From Lepeophtheirus salmonis (taxonomy: Eukaryota > Arthropoda > Copepoda > Siphonostomatoida > Caligidae): a DNA stretch of 64,000 nt. Below the pieces are notes generated by a model. That model was given only the letters and a program-made list of their open reading frames with translations, searched no databases and had not been told where the DNA came from. The position numbers and the translations under genes are program-made. Where the stretch lies: contig NC_052135.2 in assembly GCF_016086655.4 (NCBI RefSeq), positions 14,846,363 through 14,910,362 of the forward strand, given 5' to 3'. Shown one piece after another: positions 1-10,748 of the stretch; position 1 is the stretch's first letter, and each line of letters opens with the position of its first letter.

Positions 1-82
1 ATTACTTTGCTAGGTTATGAAAAAAAAATGGGCTCCCTTAAAATTGAAGAATTTTTGCCTTGTACAAAAAAATTTAAAAGGT

Positions 83-194
83 GAAATTGTTTTTCAAAAA
101 ATTTAATATTTGAAATTGTTTTTCAAAAAATTTAATATTTGAAATTGTTTTTCAAAAAATTTAATATTTGAAATTGTTTTTCAAAAAATTTAAT
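83..194. repeat. 29-bp tandem repeat, nearly 4 units
   Basis: The unit begins GAAATTGTTTTTCAAAAAAT and is 29 bases long. Units start at 83, 112, 141 and 170; the first three are identical and the last runs out near 194. The flanking sequence to about 560 is a decayed version of the same motif. Confidence 0.92.
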
Positions 195-630
195 AATAGA
201 AGTTTAATTACATTTTTCAAAATTATTTCCAAAAAAAATAATATTTGAAGTTTAATTCCATTTTTCAAATTTATTTCCAAAAAATTTAATACTTGAAGTT
301 ATTACATTTTTCAAATTTCTTTTCAAAAATTAAATTTCCTGGGAACAACTATGTACTTTTTGAATTTCTCACTGAAAAATTTCATAAATGATTTTTTTTT
401 TTTTTTAAATATATTGGAAATTAAATTTTTTTCTACAATTTTTTTTGAAGAACAGTTCGACATTTTTAAATTTTCTTCCAAAAAATTATTTTTTGTGAAT
501 AACCTTAGATACCGAATTTTTTTTCTAGAAAATTTAATTTTTTGTAAATGATTGTAGATTTTTGAAAAAGTTTTAAATATCAAATTATATACTTGATAGC
601 AAAATTGTATTTAGCTACTATTATTTAAAA

Positions 631-1166
631 CAGTGGTCATCAAACTTGTTTTACTGGGGCCTGATAGCTGAAAGAATGACGATTCTTTACAATACTTGCA
701 AGCCAGAAGCTCTGGGAAAAAGAAGAAAAACTAAGTTTAGCATTCCATGTTAATCTTCTGATCTCAGCACAACTGAACTTGCCGAAAGGCGGATACTTCT
801 AAACAAATCGGGTTTCTCAGGACAAAGTCATTTGCTGCTTTATCAAGCATTCTTTGATGAAGTTGCCATCAGTAAACAGTTTTCCTCATTTTATTACTTG
901 TAAGAGTGACAAATTCATTTTCAGCAAACTTTCTCGGGAAGAAGTTTCTTTAAGTTTCTTAATGGTCTCATATTTCTCAGTTCGCAACTTTCCATAAAAC
1001 TTTAATATGTTGATAATTGTTTTGTTCCATAATGACGCCGAAGATTGTATTCTTTCAAAACTGCAACCCTTTCACCGCGTATTACACAATTAGCTTTTTG
1101 GTCCTCTGTTTCTACAAAAAAATACTTTACTCCCCACTCTTCACTGAAAACACGACACTCGGTCAT
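631..1166 (-). pseudogene. hAT-like transposase relic (BED-finger N-terminus)
   Basis: Reading from 1166 downwards, an ATG opens a 53-codon frame: ECRVFSEEWGVKYFFVE, then VAVLKEYNLRRHYGTK. This is the start of ZBED/GTF2IRD2-like hAT transposases. The zinc ligands are damaged: the second Cys of the usual CxxC reads Arg (NCVIRGE) and the last His reads Gln. Later frames show FTDGNFIKECLIKAANDF, also typical of the family, interrupted by shifts and stops. The plus-strand end at 631, CAGTGGTCATCAAACTTG, looks like a hAT terminal inverted repeat. The other terminus was not found. Nonfunctional. Confidence 0.72.
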
Positions 1167-2040
1167 TTTTCTTTTTTTACAGGTTGAGTAGCTTTTTTTT
1201 TTTTGGGGGTGGGTATTTTCTATATCAGTTAAACAAGTCTATATTATTGAGTAAAATTTATATGTATGTCGACGCCTTCTAACTCTGTTGGGGTTCTACC
1301 GTTAATGCAAGATAGGAATATTCTTGCGAAGTACGGGGTGAAACTAGACGTCCCAGACTGGCTCATAACGACGTTGAGCCGGCAGGTGAACTAAAGTAAA
1401 ATTGAGAGTTTGGGTTTGAGCGTTCTTCTAATCCTCAACACCATCCGGTGCAGAGGAAAGGAGATCCGAGGTGATCTTGAGAAAAATATAAATTCTGGAA
1501 TTCTTAAAAGGAAGGAATGATCGCTCGCTTATCAACTCTCCCTCCATTTTTTTTCTTTTATCCTTCGTTTTTCTTACGTCAAAGGAACGGGGGAAATATA
1601 ACTGTATGTATAATATTTATATAAATATAGATTGATATTATATTAAAAAATGAAGGACAGTTAGTAACGCTGAGTAGCTGTTAGGGAGTTATCTTCTATA
1701 TTACCGATAAAAATCTATATTGTAAAGCAAAATTTGTGCATTTAAATCTGTTAGTGTTTTACGGCTAATTCATAACAAAACAAAGTTTGTCTGTCTAGAA
1801 CTCATTCTCAACAACGAGCGAATGTTGCTAAAGCCATATTAAAAAAGAAAAGAAAATATATTGTATATATAATAAAAAATTTAATAAATGTCACTTTAGA
1901 TCAAGTTTAACAACAAACTTGTATAGTTTTAAGCTCAGCATGTCATAAAAAAAGAAGATAGGGGGAATACATATCCATATCATAAAATCAAATTTTGTCT
2001 ATCTTAGAATCTGTTGATCCATGTCTTATTCTTATTCTTA

Positions 2041-2113
2041 AGAATAGTAGTATATGTTCACATTTATATTTTTATTTCCTTTCCCTGTCATCATATATTT
2101 GCCACAGAAAATG
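2041..2113. repeat. 73-bp segment duplicated at 3989-4061
   Basis: Starts AGAATAGTAGTATATGTTCA and ends GCCACAGAAAATG. By eye 71 of 73 positions match the copy at 3989-4061, in the same orientation. Flanking bases differ apart from T-rich DNA upstream. Confidence 0.9.
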
Positions 2114-2334
2114 CAAGGTAATGGCAGGTACTTCCACTAGTTGTTCTAATTTATGGTCAATTGAAGAATTCTTTCTTTTTATAAAAACGGTGAAGCTCGA
2201 TTGACGATTGCATCATTTAGGAAATGTTGTTTTATCGGGTTTTAAAATTTTTTGGAACAGTTGTATCTCTAAAATCAAAATAATAAAAAATACAAAGGAA
2301 ATTTTGATGTGATATAACGCTATGTTATATATTT

Positions 2335-2566
2335 TCGGTTTTTCAATGTTCCTTTAATTGGTTAGAAAGAGTTGCATTAATCAAATATAAGTAAACATTG
2401 TTCCAATACAATTACTTCATCTGACCTAAAAAAAGTTTTTGAAGTCCAAATAAATAATAATTGTATATTTTCTTCTGGTAGAAGGACCGTGAATCAAACT
2501 TACGCAAATTGAGTTCAAGAGAACAATTTATCTCAAGCTTATTATCCACTGAGCTGCCTCGATCCA
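2335..2566 (-). repeat. tRNA-derived SINE, copy 1
   Basis: On the minus strand the head contains a pol III A box-like CAGCTCAGTGG (2546-2556) and a B box-like GTTTGATTCAC (2489-2499), spaced as in a tRNA. A unique tail with TCAGATG and CAATTAAAGGAA follows. Related copies are at 12511-12738, 13100-13285 and 23560-23790. It is a SINE rather than a tRNA gene because no cloverleaf closes and the same tail follows in each copy. Confidence 0.72.
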
Positions 2567-3103
2567 TCTTATATGTTATTTCTCAAATCCTAGACTCTAT
2601 TATGAACATATCAAATGATTCTTTTTCTTTGGATGATAGCCTAATTAATAATATCTTTATCCTATCCGTGAACAATTATAGATTTTATTTAGTCCGTAAA
2701 AAAACGTATCAAAATATAACCTCAAGTTTGAATTGATATTAAAAGTAAGTTGAATTTCATTGTTTCATTAAAAACTCCTTATTTTTTCCCCTTCATTTGT
2801 TAAGATTAAAAAATGTAGATACATATATTTGAATACCTAGATATGTTTGCATTGTACAAATGTATTTAAATAGAAGGATACATTTCCTTCTTTAAATTGC
2901 CTCATATTTCCGTTGGGAGGCATCATCTAACAGAAAAGAATCCTGTAGATTCGTCTTTAATGTATATATTACATCCTTTCTTCCCTATTTCCTTTATTTT
3001 ATTGCATGAATAAAAAGTGAGGGGGTGGTAGGTGTTTGACATGAATAAGGTTTTAAGTACCAAGAAGCTTATTCTTTTAAAAAATTCAAAAAGTACAACG
3101 TAC

Positions 3104-3258
3104 CTATACTCCATGTATCCCAAGTTATATCTGACTATTGGACCATGAATTAGTTTAGGATCTGGATCATCCCAAGTCACTTCTAAAGAAGTGGACGTTA
3201 GACCCGTAATTCTAAGATTCCTTGGTGGACCACCTGGTTTTTCCCCATTCGTTACAAA
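3104..3258 (-). CDS. Dscam: Dscam-like receptor, exon for linker and N-terminal half of FN3-2
   Basis: 51 codons plus two bases. FVTNGEKPGGPPRNLRIT is the FN3-1/FN3-2 linker and first strand, Trp29 lies in LEVTWDDPDP, and HGPIVRYNLGYMEY matches the G-x-I-x-x-Y-x-V-G-Y strand C pattern of Dscam FN3-2. The acceptor is ctcattacag and the donor is TATAG|GTACGT, ending in phase 2. This is the last exon seen; the second half of FN3-2 was not found between 1 and 3103 and should lie outside the window. An alternative acceptor at AACCAG (exon edge 3233) is less likely because the phase does not fit. Confidence 0.88.
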
Positions 3259-3313
3259 CTGTAATGAGATGTGTTTTTGTTGAACGTATATATGAACATG
3301 CTTTACAATTTAC

Positions 3314-3462
3314 CTGTAGAACCTTTCCTTCCTTACTTTTTCCAAGTTGGTTTTCAGCAAAGACTCGGAGATGATAGACTGTCCAAGGACGGAGTCCTTG
3401 AACTGTGGTTTCGGACATGACTCCTGGAAGGATATTTTGCTTTCCCTCTGGATACCAGTTCT
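3314..3462 (-). CDS. Dscam: Dscam-like receptor, exon for C-terminal half of FN3-1
   Basis: 49 codons with SETTVQGLRPWTVYHLRV, the FN3 E-F motif (L-x-P-x-T-x-Y), and FAENQLGKSKEGKVLQ at the G strand. The acceptor is attatcag and the donor is ACAG|GTAAAT; it starts in phase 1 and ends in phase 0. An internal GTAAGG at GGAAAAA|GTAAGG could act as another donor, but its product would lose the linker, so the later donor is preferred. The next intron is only 55 bases. Confidence 0.9.
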
Positions 3463-3705
3463 CTGATAATGGAAGGATATGTATATAAATATAATAGAAT
3501 AACCAAATCCCTCCAAAAATTGTACCTAATACATGCATAAATTATGAGCAAACAAATGTTTCTCCTCTCACTAAACAAAAAAAAAGGGAGGGGGGTAAAC
3601 AAAAGAAGAGGCGAATTCTGATATTTGCTTAAAATCCTACACAATATTTTATAAAATTGCTCGCTATTGTTACAATTTTTTTATATGATGTGAACATCAT
3701 CTTAC

Positions 3706-3837
3706 CACTCTGCTCTTTCCATTGTATAACGATTCTTTCAATGGCTGGAGTAGAACGCTCCACACCGATCCATGAAACTTTGACGCTTCGGCTCAATATA
3801 TCCATGATTGTAACGTTGCTTGGCGTAGGAGGTGGCT
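3706..3837 (-). CDS. Dscam: Dscam-like receptor, exon for N-terminal half of FN3-1
   Basis: 43 codons of a fibronectin type III domain: PPPTPSNVTIMDILSRS, the B-strand Trp22 in VKVSWIG, and the C-strand RIVIQWKEQS. The acceptor is tcccttag and the donor is AGTG|GTAAGA, phase 1 to 1. The split codon joins as Glu, giving KEQSENWYPEGKQ. A VSW strand B followed by I-x-W-K in strand C is normal for the first FN3 of Dscam. Confidence 0.9.
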
Positions 3838-3988
3838 CTAAGGGATAAGAAGAGGAACATCATAATGTCGAATTTATCGTTAAAGAATCCATAAATATTA
3901 TTACATATAAATATCGATATATCTATGTCTTTTGAGTGAAAAAGTTGTGTTTATGATAGTAAAGGAAATCTTGTTTTTCTTCTTCTTT

Positions 3989-4061
3989 AGAATAGTAGTA
4001 TATGTTCACATATATATTTTTATTTTCTTTCCCTGTCATCATATATTTGCCACAGAAAATG
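3989..4061. repeat. 73-bp segment, second copy (intronic)
   Basis: Near-identical to 2041-2113. It lies in the 905-base intron between the Ig9 and FN3-1 exons (3838-4742), the rest of which is AT-rich and shows no other feature. Confidence 0.9.
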
Positions 4062-4742
4062 TTTTCTTTTCTTGGCCAAATCAACAATTGTTTTCGCTTA
4101 GAGTTCTTGTTAAAGAGTTATCATGTTTCACTATTTTTTATTTCCTTGTTTGTAACTTAATGGATTTGACAGGTCGAATGTTGGTGATAGGGCTTCAACT
4201 TTGTTACAAATGATATGTAAACATCTTAATTATAAACGTCAAATTTCAACTTCCTCAAAATGTGTAAGCTATGGATATAATTGTAAAAGTTATGACCTTT
4301 GACGAGTGTGATACTTTTCATAGCTACAACCTAAAGAGGATTTTTATTTTCCAAAGCTATTATCATTATTCTTTAGTTGTTTAGGATGTAACATCTAAGT
4401 ATTAACTGCGTGAGCTGATGGATAATGGAATGTAGCACAAGAGTAAGTCCTTGTTGGACTCGGAATATAGTTTAAAATCAACAGCGTAGCAATTTTTACC
4501 TATATCCTTGCTAGATACAGAGTGAATACTGTATTCATATTCTTCCTTCTATAGCTGTTTACAGATAATCTAATAATGTGTTATGACTCTCTCTTCTCCT
4601 GACCATTGTCAGATGGATCACGTTAATTTTGGGTTTACTTTTTAAAGACATACTGACCTGCCATATTTTTTACAACTAAAGCTATAAAATGATTCTCCTT
4701 CATCTATGCTCAAAATCATGAATTAAAAAAAAATACACGTAC

Positions 4743-4939
4743 CCCACACCGTCACATCCATGGCATAATTCGACTTTCCAAAGGCATTTGACGCAAGGCA
4801 TGAATATTTCCCGGCATCATTAATATTCGCATTCTCGATACGTAACTTGGACGTAACTTTATCCAATTCACGAATTTCCGTCGTACGACTCTTTCCAGGA
4901 GTTGTTAAATAATCGCGACCATCTTTCCGCCATGTCATA
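4743..4939 (-). CDS. Dscam: Dscam-like receptor, exon for C-terminal part of Ig9
   Basis: 65 codons. MTWRKDGRDYL carries the core Trp of Ig9; SKLRIENANINDAGKYSC carries the second Cys at residue 47, followed by LASNAFGKSNYAMDV. The acceptor is a long T tract ending tatag; the donor is TGGG|GTACGT. It begins in phase 2 and ends in phase 1. The split codon makes Glu at the Ig9 to FN3 junction (TVWEPPPTPSNV), where Dscam normally has a V-x-E-x-P linker. Confidence 0.92.
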
Positions 4940-7900
4940 CTATAAAAAAAAAAGATTACATAAAGAATATGTTTGTAAGAATATTATTCGTGAGTGGGAA
5001 GCGTTGTGTATTGCACAGTTATTCAACAACACTCCGTTAATAGCAAAGTTCCTTCATCACTTAGTAGTCTCTAATGAAGCTTAATTAATTTGGAAATGAT
5101 CTTACGCTTTTACTGAATAAAAGAGTCACCATTTAAAAGCTCTCAAGTACCATGCTTTGGTTTAGAAACTCACAAAAATACAGCCATTTCACTTGCTTCT
5201 ATGTCATTATAGATGTAGAAGACGAGATAGTTTGAAACTAAGAACTTCAACGTTTCCCAAATATTAATCAATAAATAATTACAAATTTTTGAGTAGAATT
5301 GAAGAAAATAATTGATGACCTTTTTTCATAGAAAAAAAAACAAATATTAACGTTTCTTTGAATGACATTTTTTAATTAAGGACTTAAAAATGAAGATGTT
5401 ATTATTAAAAGAGATGTTTTATTGTTTTGCTTCACTCCTGATTAAAAAAAAATAATACCAATAATTATTCGAATATAGCAAATTAATTTACTTAAATTGT
5501 CAAATTGTCTCTTTTTCATTTCACAAGCTTAAGTATACTACACTTTTTAAAACATATCCTTAAATTTGAAATAAGAACCTTTCTTGACAATTATAAAAAA
5601 TCAATGAATTGGGTGTGATTATTATAAAAAAAGTAATATTGAATTAGAAGTACATTGAAAACATGAGAGCCCTTCTGTTCCGTATGTTTACATAATATAA
5701 AAAAGTTGGATTAGTGGGCTCTAAAAAAGCCAAGTCACATAAATATATATTGAATTCCCTTTATATGTAAATAGATATGAACTGAACATCGCGTGTTGGA
5801 ATTGTAATTAAAATAAAAAAAAATTACAAGGTAATGTGTACTCATAATTAATGTTAATATCTTTTCAACAACAAAAATGCTGAATTATTTTATTTTGTAA
5901 GCACTTCAACATGAAGTAGCGTGTAGTAAATTTTTTATTACAATTAATTTTTATAATTTTCATCAAGTTCACGAGGATATTTAAAAATACGTATATTATA
6001 TTGAATTAAATTCATATTCTTGAAAAGGAAGCTCCCTGCTTTTCTATACAGCTTTTTGCAATAATGATAAGGATATTAATAGTGGCGGTAATTAATATCA
6101 TGGTATGAAAAGGGACAAGTTCTAATTAATTATTTATTGTTCCTCATAAAAGAATTCAACAATGATTTCTTAATTTACAAAGCCAGGATTTTATAAATAT
6201 TAATCAGGAGTAGGGAGAAAGAAAGAAAAAACATCCATATGTACTATTTTATTCAATTAATGGCTCCTACAAACTTATGTACATAAAAGTACGAAGTAAT
6301 TGGAACAACATTGAATCAATTCTAAAGCTTTTATTGAATGTGCAGTGTGTCAACATAAAAAAAATTATGAACAAGCATCAAGATAAGAATAAATAATATA
6401 TTTTTACTTCAAATCAAATACAAGTCAATATAGTTTGAAAGTTAAGAATTCCAATTTTTATATGAGACAAAAAAAATTGCTGGGGAGACATCGGGCTTAT
6501 ACTCAAATATTCGAATAACTCTTCTAACATCTTCTAAAACAAGCTAAGAATTTGAAATTTCATAATTTTTATTCGGTTTCTGAATCAGCATCCCAAAAAA
6601 CATATATCTAATTAATTTCTTCAGTTTTAAGCTTCTTATTCTTGAAGTTAAAAATGTTGAGACACGTGCTCCTGTGAGAATTCCTAGTCATGTCTAGTTC
6701 ATAATTTGTTCTTTCTGATAAATAAACAGATTAATATGTTTATTCTATACAGAATTTCCATTTCCAAAAGAACAAAAATTCAATTTCTGGTTGATCCAAC
6801 TTTGTTTAAAATATATATATTGGCCATTTTATTGTTTCTACAAAGAAATTTTAGTTATCATACACAAATACAAATGTATAAAGTACTTTGTAGATGTTAA
6901 TAAAATGTAATTCATTTTCAACGACGTGATGTAGAACTGAATAATATAACAAGCTGGTATAAATGACGATAGGGAACAGTGGACAAAGATTTGAAAAAAA
7001 GGAAAGAAAAAAAGAATGACCTTAGATCCAAAAAAAGGTCATCTTATATATATAAAGAAATATTTATTTTCTAAACTTAAAAAAAATTTTTTTTTTTTTA
7101 AAAAGAGCTATATATCAGGTTTTGAGTTCTTGTACCTTTGTTAAGAAAATAACTAAAAGTAGTAGAAAGAGGTGCAAGTACTGTGTCAATTGATTACCCT
7201 CCTCTTTTTCAGGTTTTTTTTAATTCTGGGGCTTAAATACATTTTGAATCCTTTTTTCTTTGTCTAGCCAGAGGTATTAGGAGTTGTATATTTTATTAGA
7301 ATTATTTCTAATTCACGGTGTTTAGTTATATTAGTAGAACATTGGGGGGGGGATTATGTGGAAAAAGAAACACTTTGTTATTAAATGTTTATAGAACACC
7401 TTTTAAAAAGACATATGTAAATAATTTTTTATTATATTTTATTCAAGTTATGCACCTTTTACAAATTTTTAGAATAAATATTATTTACAAAAAGATATGT
7501 TTTCATTATAGAAATGCTATGTTTTTGTAAGATGCATGGACTTTTTAAAATGCCTAGAGATATTCTCCTACAAACTTTTTATACTTGTTTTAAATAATCC
7601 AATATTTTTGCGAATTCTTGTTTCAATATTTATACACTCACCTCTGTATTTATCTATACAATTTATTCAAATTGTATCTTCTATAAACAGCCTCTGCAAG
7701 TTACAATTTCTTGCTCTTGAAATGACTTTTTTAATTATGTAATCAGTCATTTTAATTTTCAACTATTCCTTTATGCTATCATTTCGTATTAATCTATTAA
7801 AATTACAGATTTACGATTAGTAAGACCGTGAGCGTTTGAACTTTATAATGTGTCACTCAACTCTTTTCAATTGTTCAATTTCATCAAATTAGCAAAAAAT

Positions 7901-8014
7901 TAAGAATTAATTTATATCCAACATCCTCATTACACCTCCACTCCAAATAAGTATTCATCTCATTTTTGAACTCCAACTTGTTCACGACATATATGCATAC
8001 AAAAAAAGGCATAC
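4940..8014 (-). other. Intron within Ig9
   Basis: About 3.1 kb of AT-rich DNA between the two Ig9 exons. I see no coding signal, no terminal repeats and no recognisable element; only homopolymer runs. Confidence 0.6.
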
Positions 8015-8114
8015 CTGATGTGATCGTCTCCTGATGCAACACACTGGAGCTCAATCGCCTCCTCCATTCGGCCTGTAATGACTCCAACATGGCTATTTTC
8101 AAACTTTGGTGGTG
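8015..8114 (-). CDS. Dscam: Dscam-like receptor, exon for N-terminal part of Ig9
   Basis: 32 codons: PPKFENSHVGVITGRMEE, then Cys24 in ELQCVASGDDHI. The acceptor is ctcctatag and the donor is ATCAG|GTATGC. It begins in phase 1 and ends in phase 2; AG plus T of the next exon makes Ser, giving DDHISMTWRKDG. Hence the core Trp of Ig9 is in the next exon, 3.1 kb downstream. The APP-x-F opening and the ELQC strand B fit Dscam Ig9. Confidence 0.9.
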
Positions 8115-8183
8115 CTATAGGAGTTATATGAAAGATATTTAATCTAAAATAAAGTATTTTTAAAATATGTATAAATAACTTAC

Positions 8184-8393
8184 CGTTTATTTTCAAATGA
8201 ACCACTTGACCTAATGGCTCATTAACTCCATTCTCTGCCTCGCATAAAAAAGAGCCTTCATCCGTATCCGTAACCTTTCGTATATACAGTGTTCCATTAA
8301 TGAGTAGCTTGTAGTTTCTATAAACAGGGCGTTGGGAGCTTAGTTCTAGCAAAGGGATCCGTCGGCGATTTCCATTGGTTCGAACATTGGCTT
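8184..8393 (-). CDS. Dscam: Dscam-like receptor, exon for C-terminal half of Ig8
   Basis: 69 codons. A basic loop (residues 4-25, with RTNGNRRR and SSQRPVYR) leads into LLINGTLYIRKV and the second Cys at residue 50 (DEGSFLCEAENGVNEPLG). The loop between the C and E strands is long, as in Dscam Ig8. The acceptor is accctttcag and the donor is ACG|GTAAGT. Phase is 1 to 1. The following intron is only 69 bases, and the split codon gives Ala at the KINAPPKFE junction into Ig9. Confidence 0.92.
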
Positions 8394-9229
8394 CTGAAAG
8401 GGTTCAATATACATACATGACTTATATAAACTAATATGTTTATATTATCAACAATTTCTTATTAAATGCATTACTTTTATTCGGGAAATAAATAAACTTT
8501 TAATGGTTTTACCTTAGAATTATACATGTATACAAAACTATTAACGAAAACGAGAAATTTTACTTCTTCTCATTTCATATTCATATACCTACACACACAC
8601 AAAAACAATTTTGGTTGTAAAAACAATAAGAAGAAGATAACCAAACAAAAAACTATTTTTTTTTTTAACAGGAGGAATGAAGAAACCAACTTCTTATTTA
8701 TTCCATCAATATGAATATAATTTCATGCATAAGCTAGCTAATAATTGATACTTATCAAATATTATGTAAAAAGAAGTAATTTAATTACAATATATTAAGT
8801 ATGGTTTAAAACCATTTCTTTGCAGGGGTATTCATACTCACTGTCAAAGTTGATAGATAAATGTTTATTTTTTTATAATTTTCCGTAAGCTTGGATATAT
8901 ATATATCTATTAATAGTATTGTATTTCAGGCAGAAAATACTAGAGAGATTATTAACTATTTTATAGTAAGCCCCAACTAATTGGGCAAAACCACGGTCTG
9001 AAACGGTCTTATAAAGAAATTCGGCCAATAAGAACTCCTGTTTTCAGTCTATGGCTTAGAAATGTTTTTTTATATCATAATGTAAGGTTTGTTCTTTAAT
9101 TTTAACCATGATATAACACTGTTCAAAAAATTATTTATGTCTCCAAGAAGATCCTTCATTTTAATATATTTTTTATTAAGGAAATATTTTTTGGCAATTA
9201 TAATCAAGATAACAAAATGCATAACGCAG

Positions 9230-10140
9230 AGGAACAATTGAGGGCAAATTTTGTAGAAATAAATTGAAGACAATAATCGAATTTATCTTTAAGTGCAGAA
9301 TCCAAAAAGGATCTTAGTTTTTTTCTTTGTCATCTAAATTATGAAATATCAGGGATTATATTATTTTGGGAGTAATTTTGTTCTGAGTCATTTTATACCC
9401 TAAAAACTATCCCCTATTTAAAAGTAGGAGAAATAAAACTGATGCAAAAGTGTTTTTATTTTATAATAAAAAAACAACATTTTTATTTATTCTATATCTG
9501 GTTCTTAACTCGATATATTTCCATTTTTAGGCTGAAAAATGATGAAAAACGACACTTTTCTTTAAACCCTTATAACTTATTCATTATACATATTGATAAA
9601 ATGGCTTATATTATAGATAAATATTAATATATAATTTAAACAAACATCAATTTGTAAAAGTATGCATCTCCAAGGATTTTTGTTCCACTTTGTTGTGATC
9701 TCGTATTTTATGGGGTGTACTAGCAAATAGTCTACATTATCATTATATTTTTCCCCAATTTCAATGGCAATTTCATGACGTCTTGCCTCGTGAAAGGAAG
9801 ATCGAGGCAATCCAAGAAAAATACTTCTAACTTGATCATCCATCTCACGAAATTTTAGAATTCAGATTCGGAATTCTACGAGGGACGACGGGAGGATAAT
9901 TCCTCCGAGGAAAACTACCAGACCTCATAAGGGAGTAGAGGGGACTCAATCCTTAGAAATGAGATACCAGGATCTCGAAACAATAAAGCAATCCCTTCAC
10001 TATGATTAGATAATCTTTATATTTCAAAATGGGATCACTTAAAAAACACAAAATGGTACAAAAATCCTTGGAAATGCATATTTTTAAATATATCTTTTTT
10101 AAATGATAAATTAAATATTTTTCTATAATATAAAAAATCA
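9230..10140. repeat. Foldback-family repeat with small unknown reading frame
   Basis: Positions 9230-9600 match the left arm of the inverted-repeat element at 19722-20449 (shared: AATCGAATTTAT, GCAGAATCCAAAA, GCTGAAAAATGATGAAAA). Segments near 9655-9715 and 10020-10090 are inverted relative to each other and match the centre of that element. Between them a minus-strand frame (9843 down to 9577) contains RSIFLGLPRSSFHEARRHE and IEIGEKYNDNVDYLLVHP, GC-richer than its surroundings. I do not recognise this protein; it could be the remains of an element-encoded gene. Confidence 0.55.
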
Positions 10141-10154
10141 AACATTCCTAATTT

Positions 10155-10320
10155 TAAGAGCATTTTAGAGGAGGGGGAAGCATAGCTTTTATGAAGTTTC
10201 ATTAGATCAGCTACATGATTTTTTGAAGGGTGGGTAGAGGGTGAAAGAAATAAACAAGGGCATGAGTAAGAATTACTCCGACGTTGATCCTCAATTATTC
10301 TCTTACTGCAACATAGATTT
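10155..10320 (-). repeat. Dispersed repeat (TGATCTAATGAAA family)
   Basis: On the minus strand it contains the TGATCTAATGAAA and TTGTTTATTTCTTTC blocks shared with 23805-23990 and 58760-58960. Function unknown; no reading frame. Confidence 0.5.
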
Positions 10321-10689
10321 ACAATTATAACACCCCAACTAATTTTTACGGATATCTCCGTCTGTTATGAATACACGCTAATGCTCAATCTGGTTTGTAT
10401 ATATTAATGATAGCTTGAATGTTAAAGAAAAGGAAGTTCACTCCTCAGTAATTAAATAATAATGACATCACCTTCGGAAAAGAGTATTCACTCTTCAAGT
10501 TGATAAATCCAAATAACGGGAGAACTACGAAGTGGAATCGTTTAACATCAATGTGTATGTATTTTATTTCATTTTTATACGAATAAACATCATCCAAAAG
10601 ATTTACTTTTATGCCTAAGGATATTTTGATAATAGGTACTAAATAACCTATCTAATTACCAAGTCGACAAATTGAATCCTCTTGACTGA

Positions 10690-10748
10690 TGGTGATTAAA
10701 TATATTATTAGTTATACTTATGGTGATTAAATATATTATTAGTTATAC
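10690..10748. repeat. 31-bp tandem duplication
   Basis: TGGTGATTAAATATATTATT plus 11 further bases occurs twice head to tail (10690-10720 and 10721-10748, the second slightly short). Confidence 0.9.

Larger units (their letters stand above)
1..3103. other. Intron or flank 3' of the last exon seen
   Basis: No exon of the receptor is recognised here. The first 600 bases are TTTCAAAAAATTT-type low-complexity DNA with a 29-base tandem repeat. A hAT-like relic (631-1166) and a SINE copy (2335-2566) follow. At 1262-1500 there is a GC-richer stretch, open on the plus strand for about 43 codons (contains DRNILAKYGVKLDVPDWL), which resembles transposon coding debris but matches no family I can name. 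A 73-base segment (2041-2113) is repeated inside a later intron. Confidence 0.6.

Noticed and set aside
83..194. CRISPR-like spaced repeat
   Set aside because: The 29-base units abut without spacers and are low-complexity; the genome is eukaryotic.
2480..2570. Possible tRNA gene
   Set aside because: A and B boxes are present but no cloverleaf or acceptor stem closes, and the same unique tail follows in the other copies, so it is a SINE head.
3314..3340. Alternative donor GGAAAAA|GTAAGG in the FN3-1 exon
   Set aside because: It would pair in frame only with an acceptor at 3233 that lacks a pyrimidine tract, and would delete the linker; the 3314 donor with the 3258 acceptor gives a normal FN3 linker.
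3657..3848. Plus-strand open frame over the FN3-1 exon
   Set aside because: Antisense shadow of the 3706-3837 exon; no domain and no start context.
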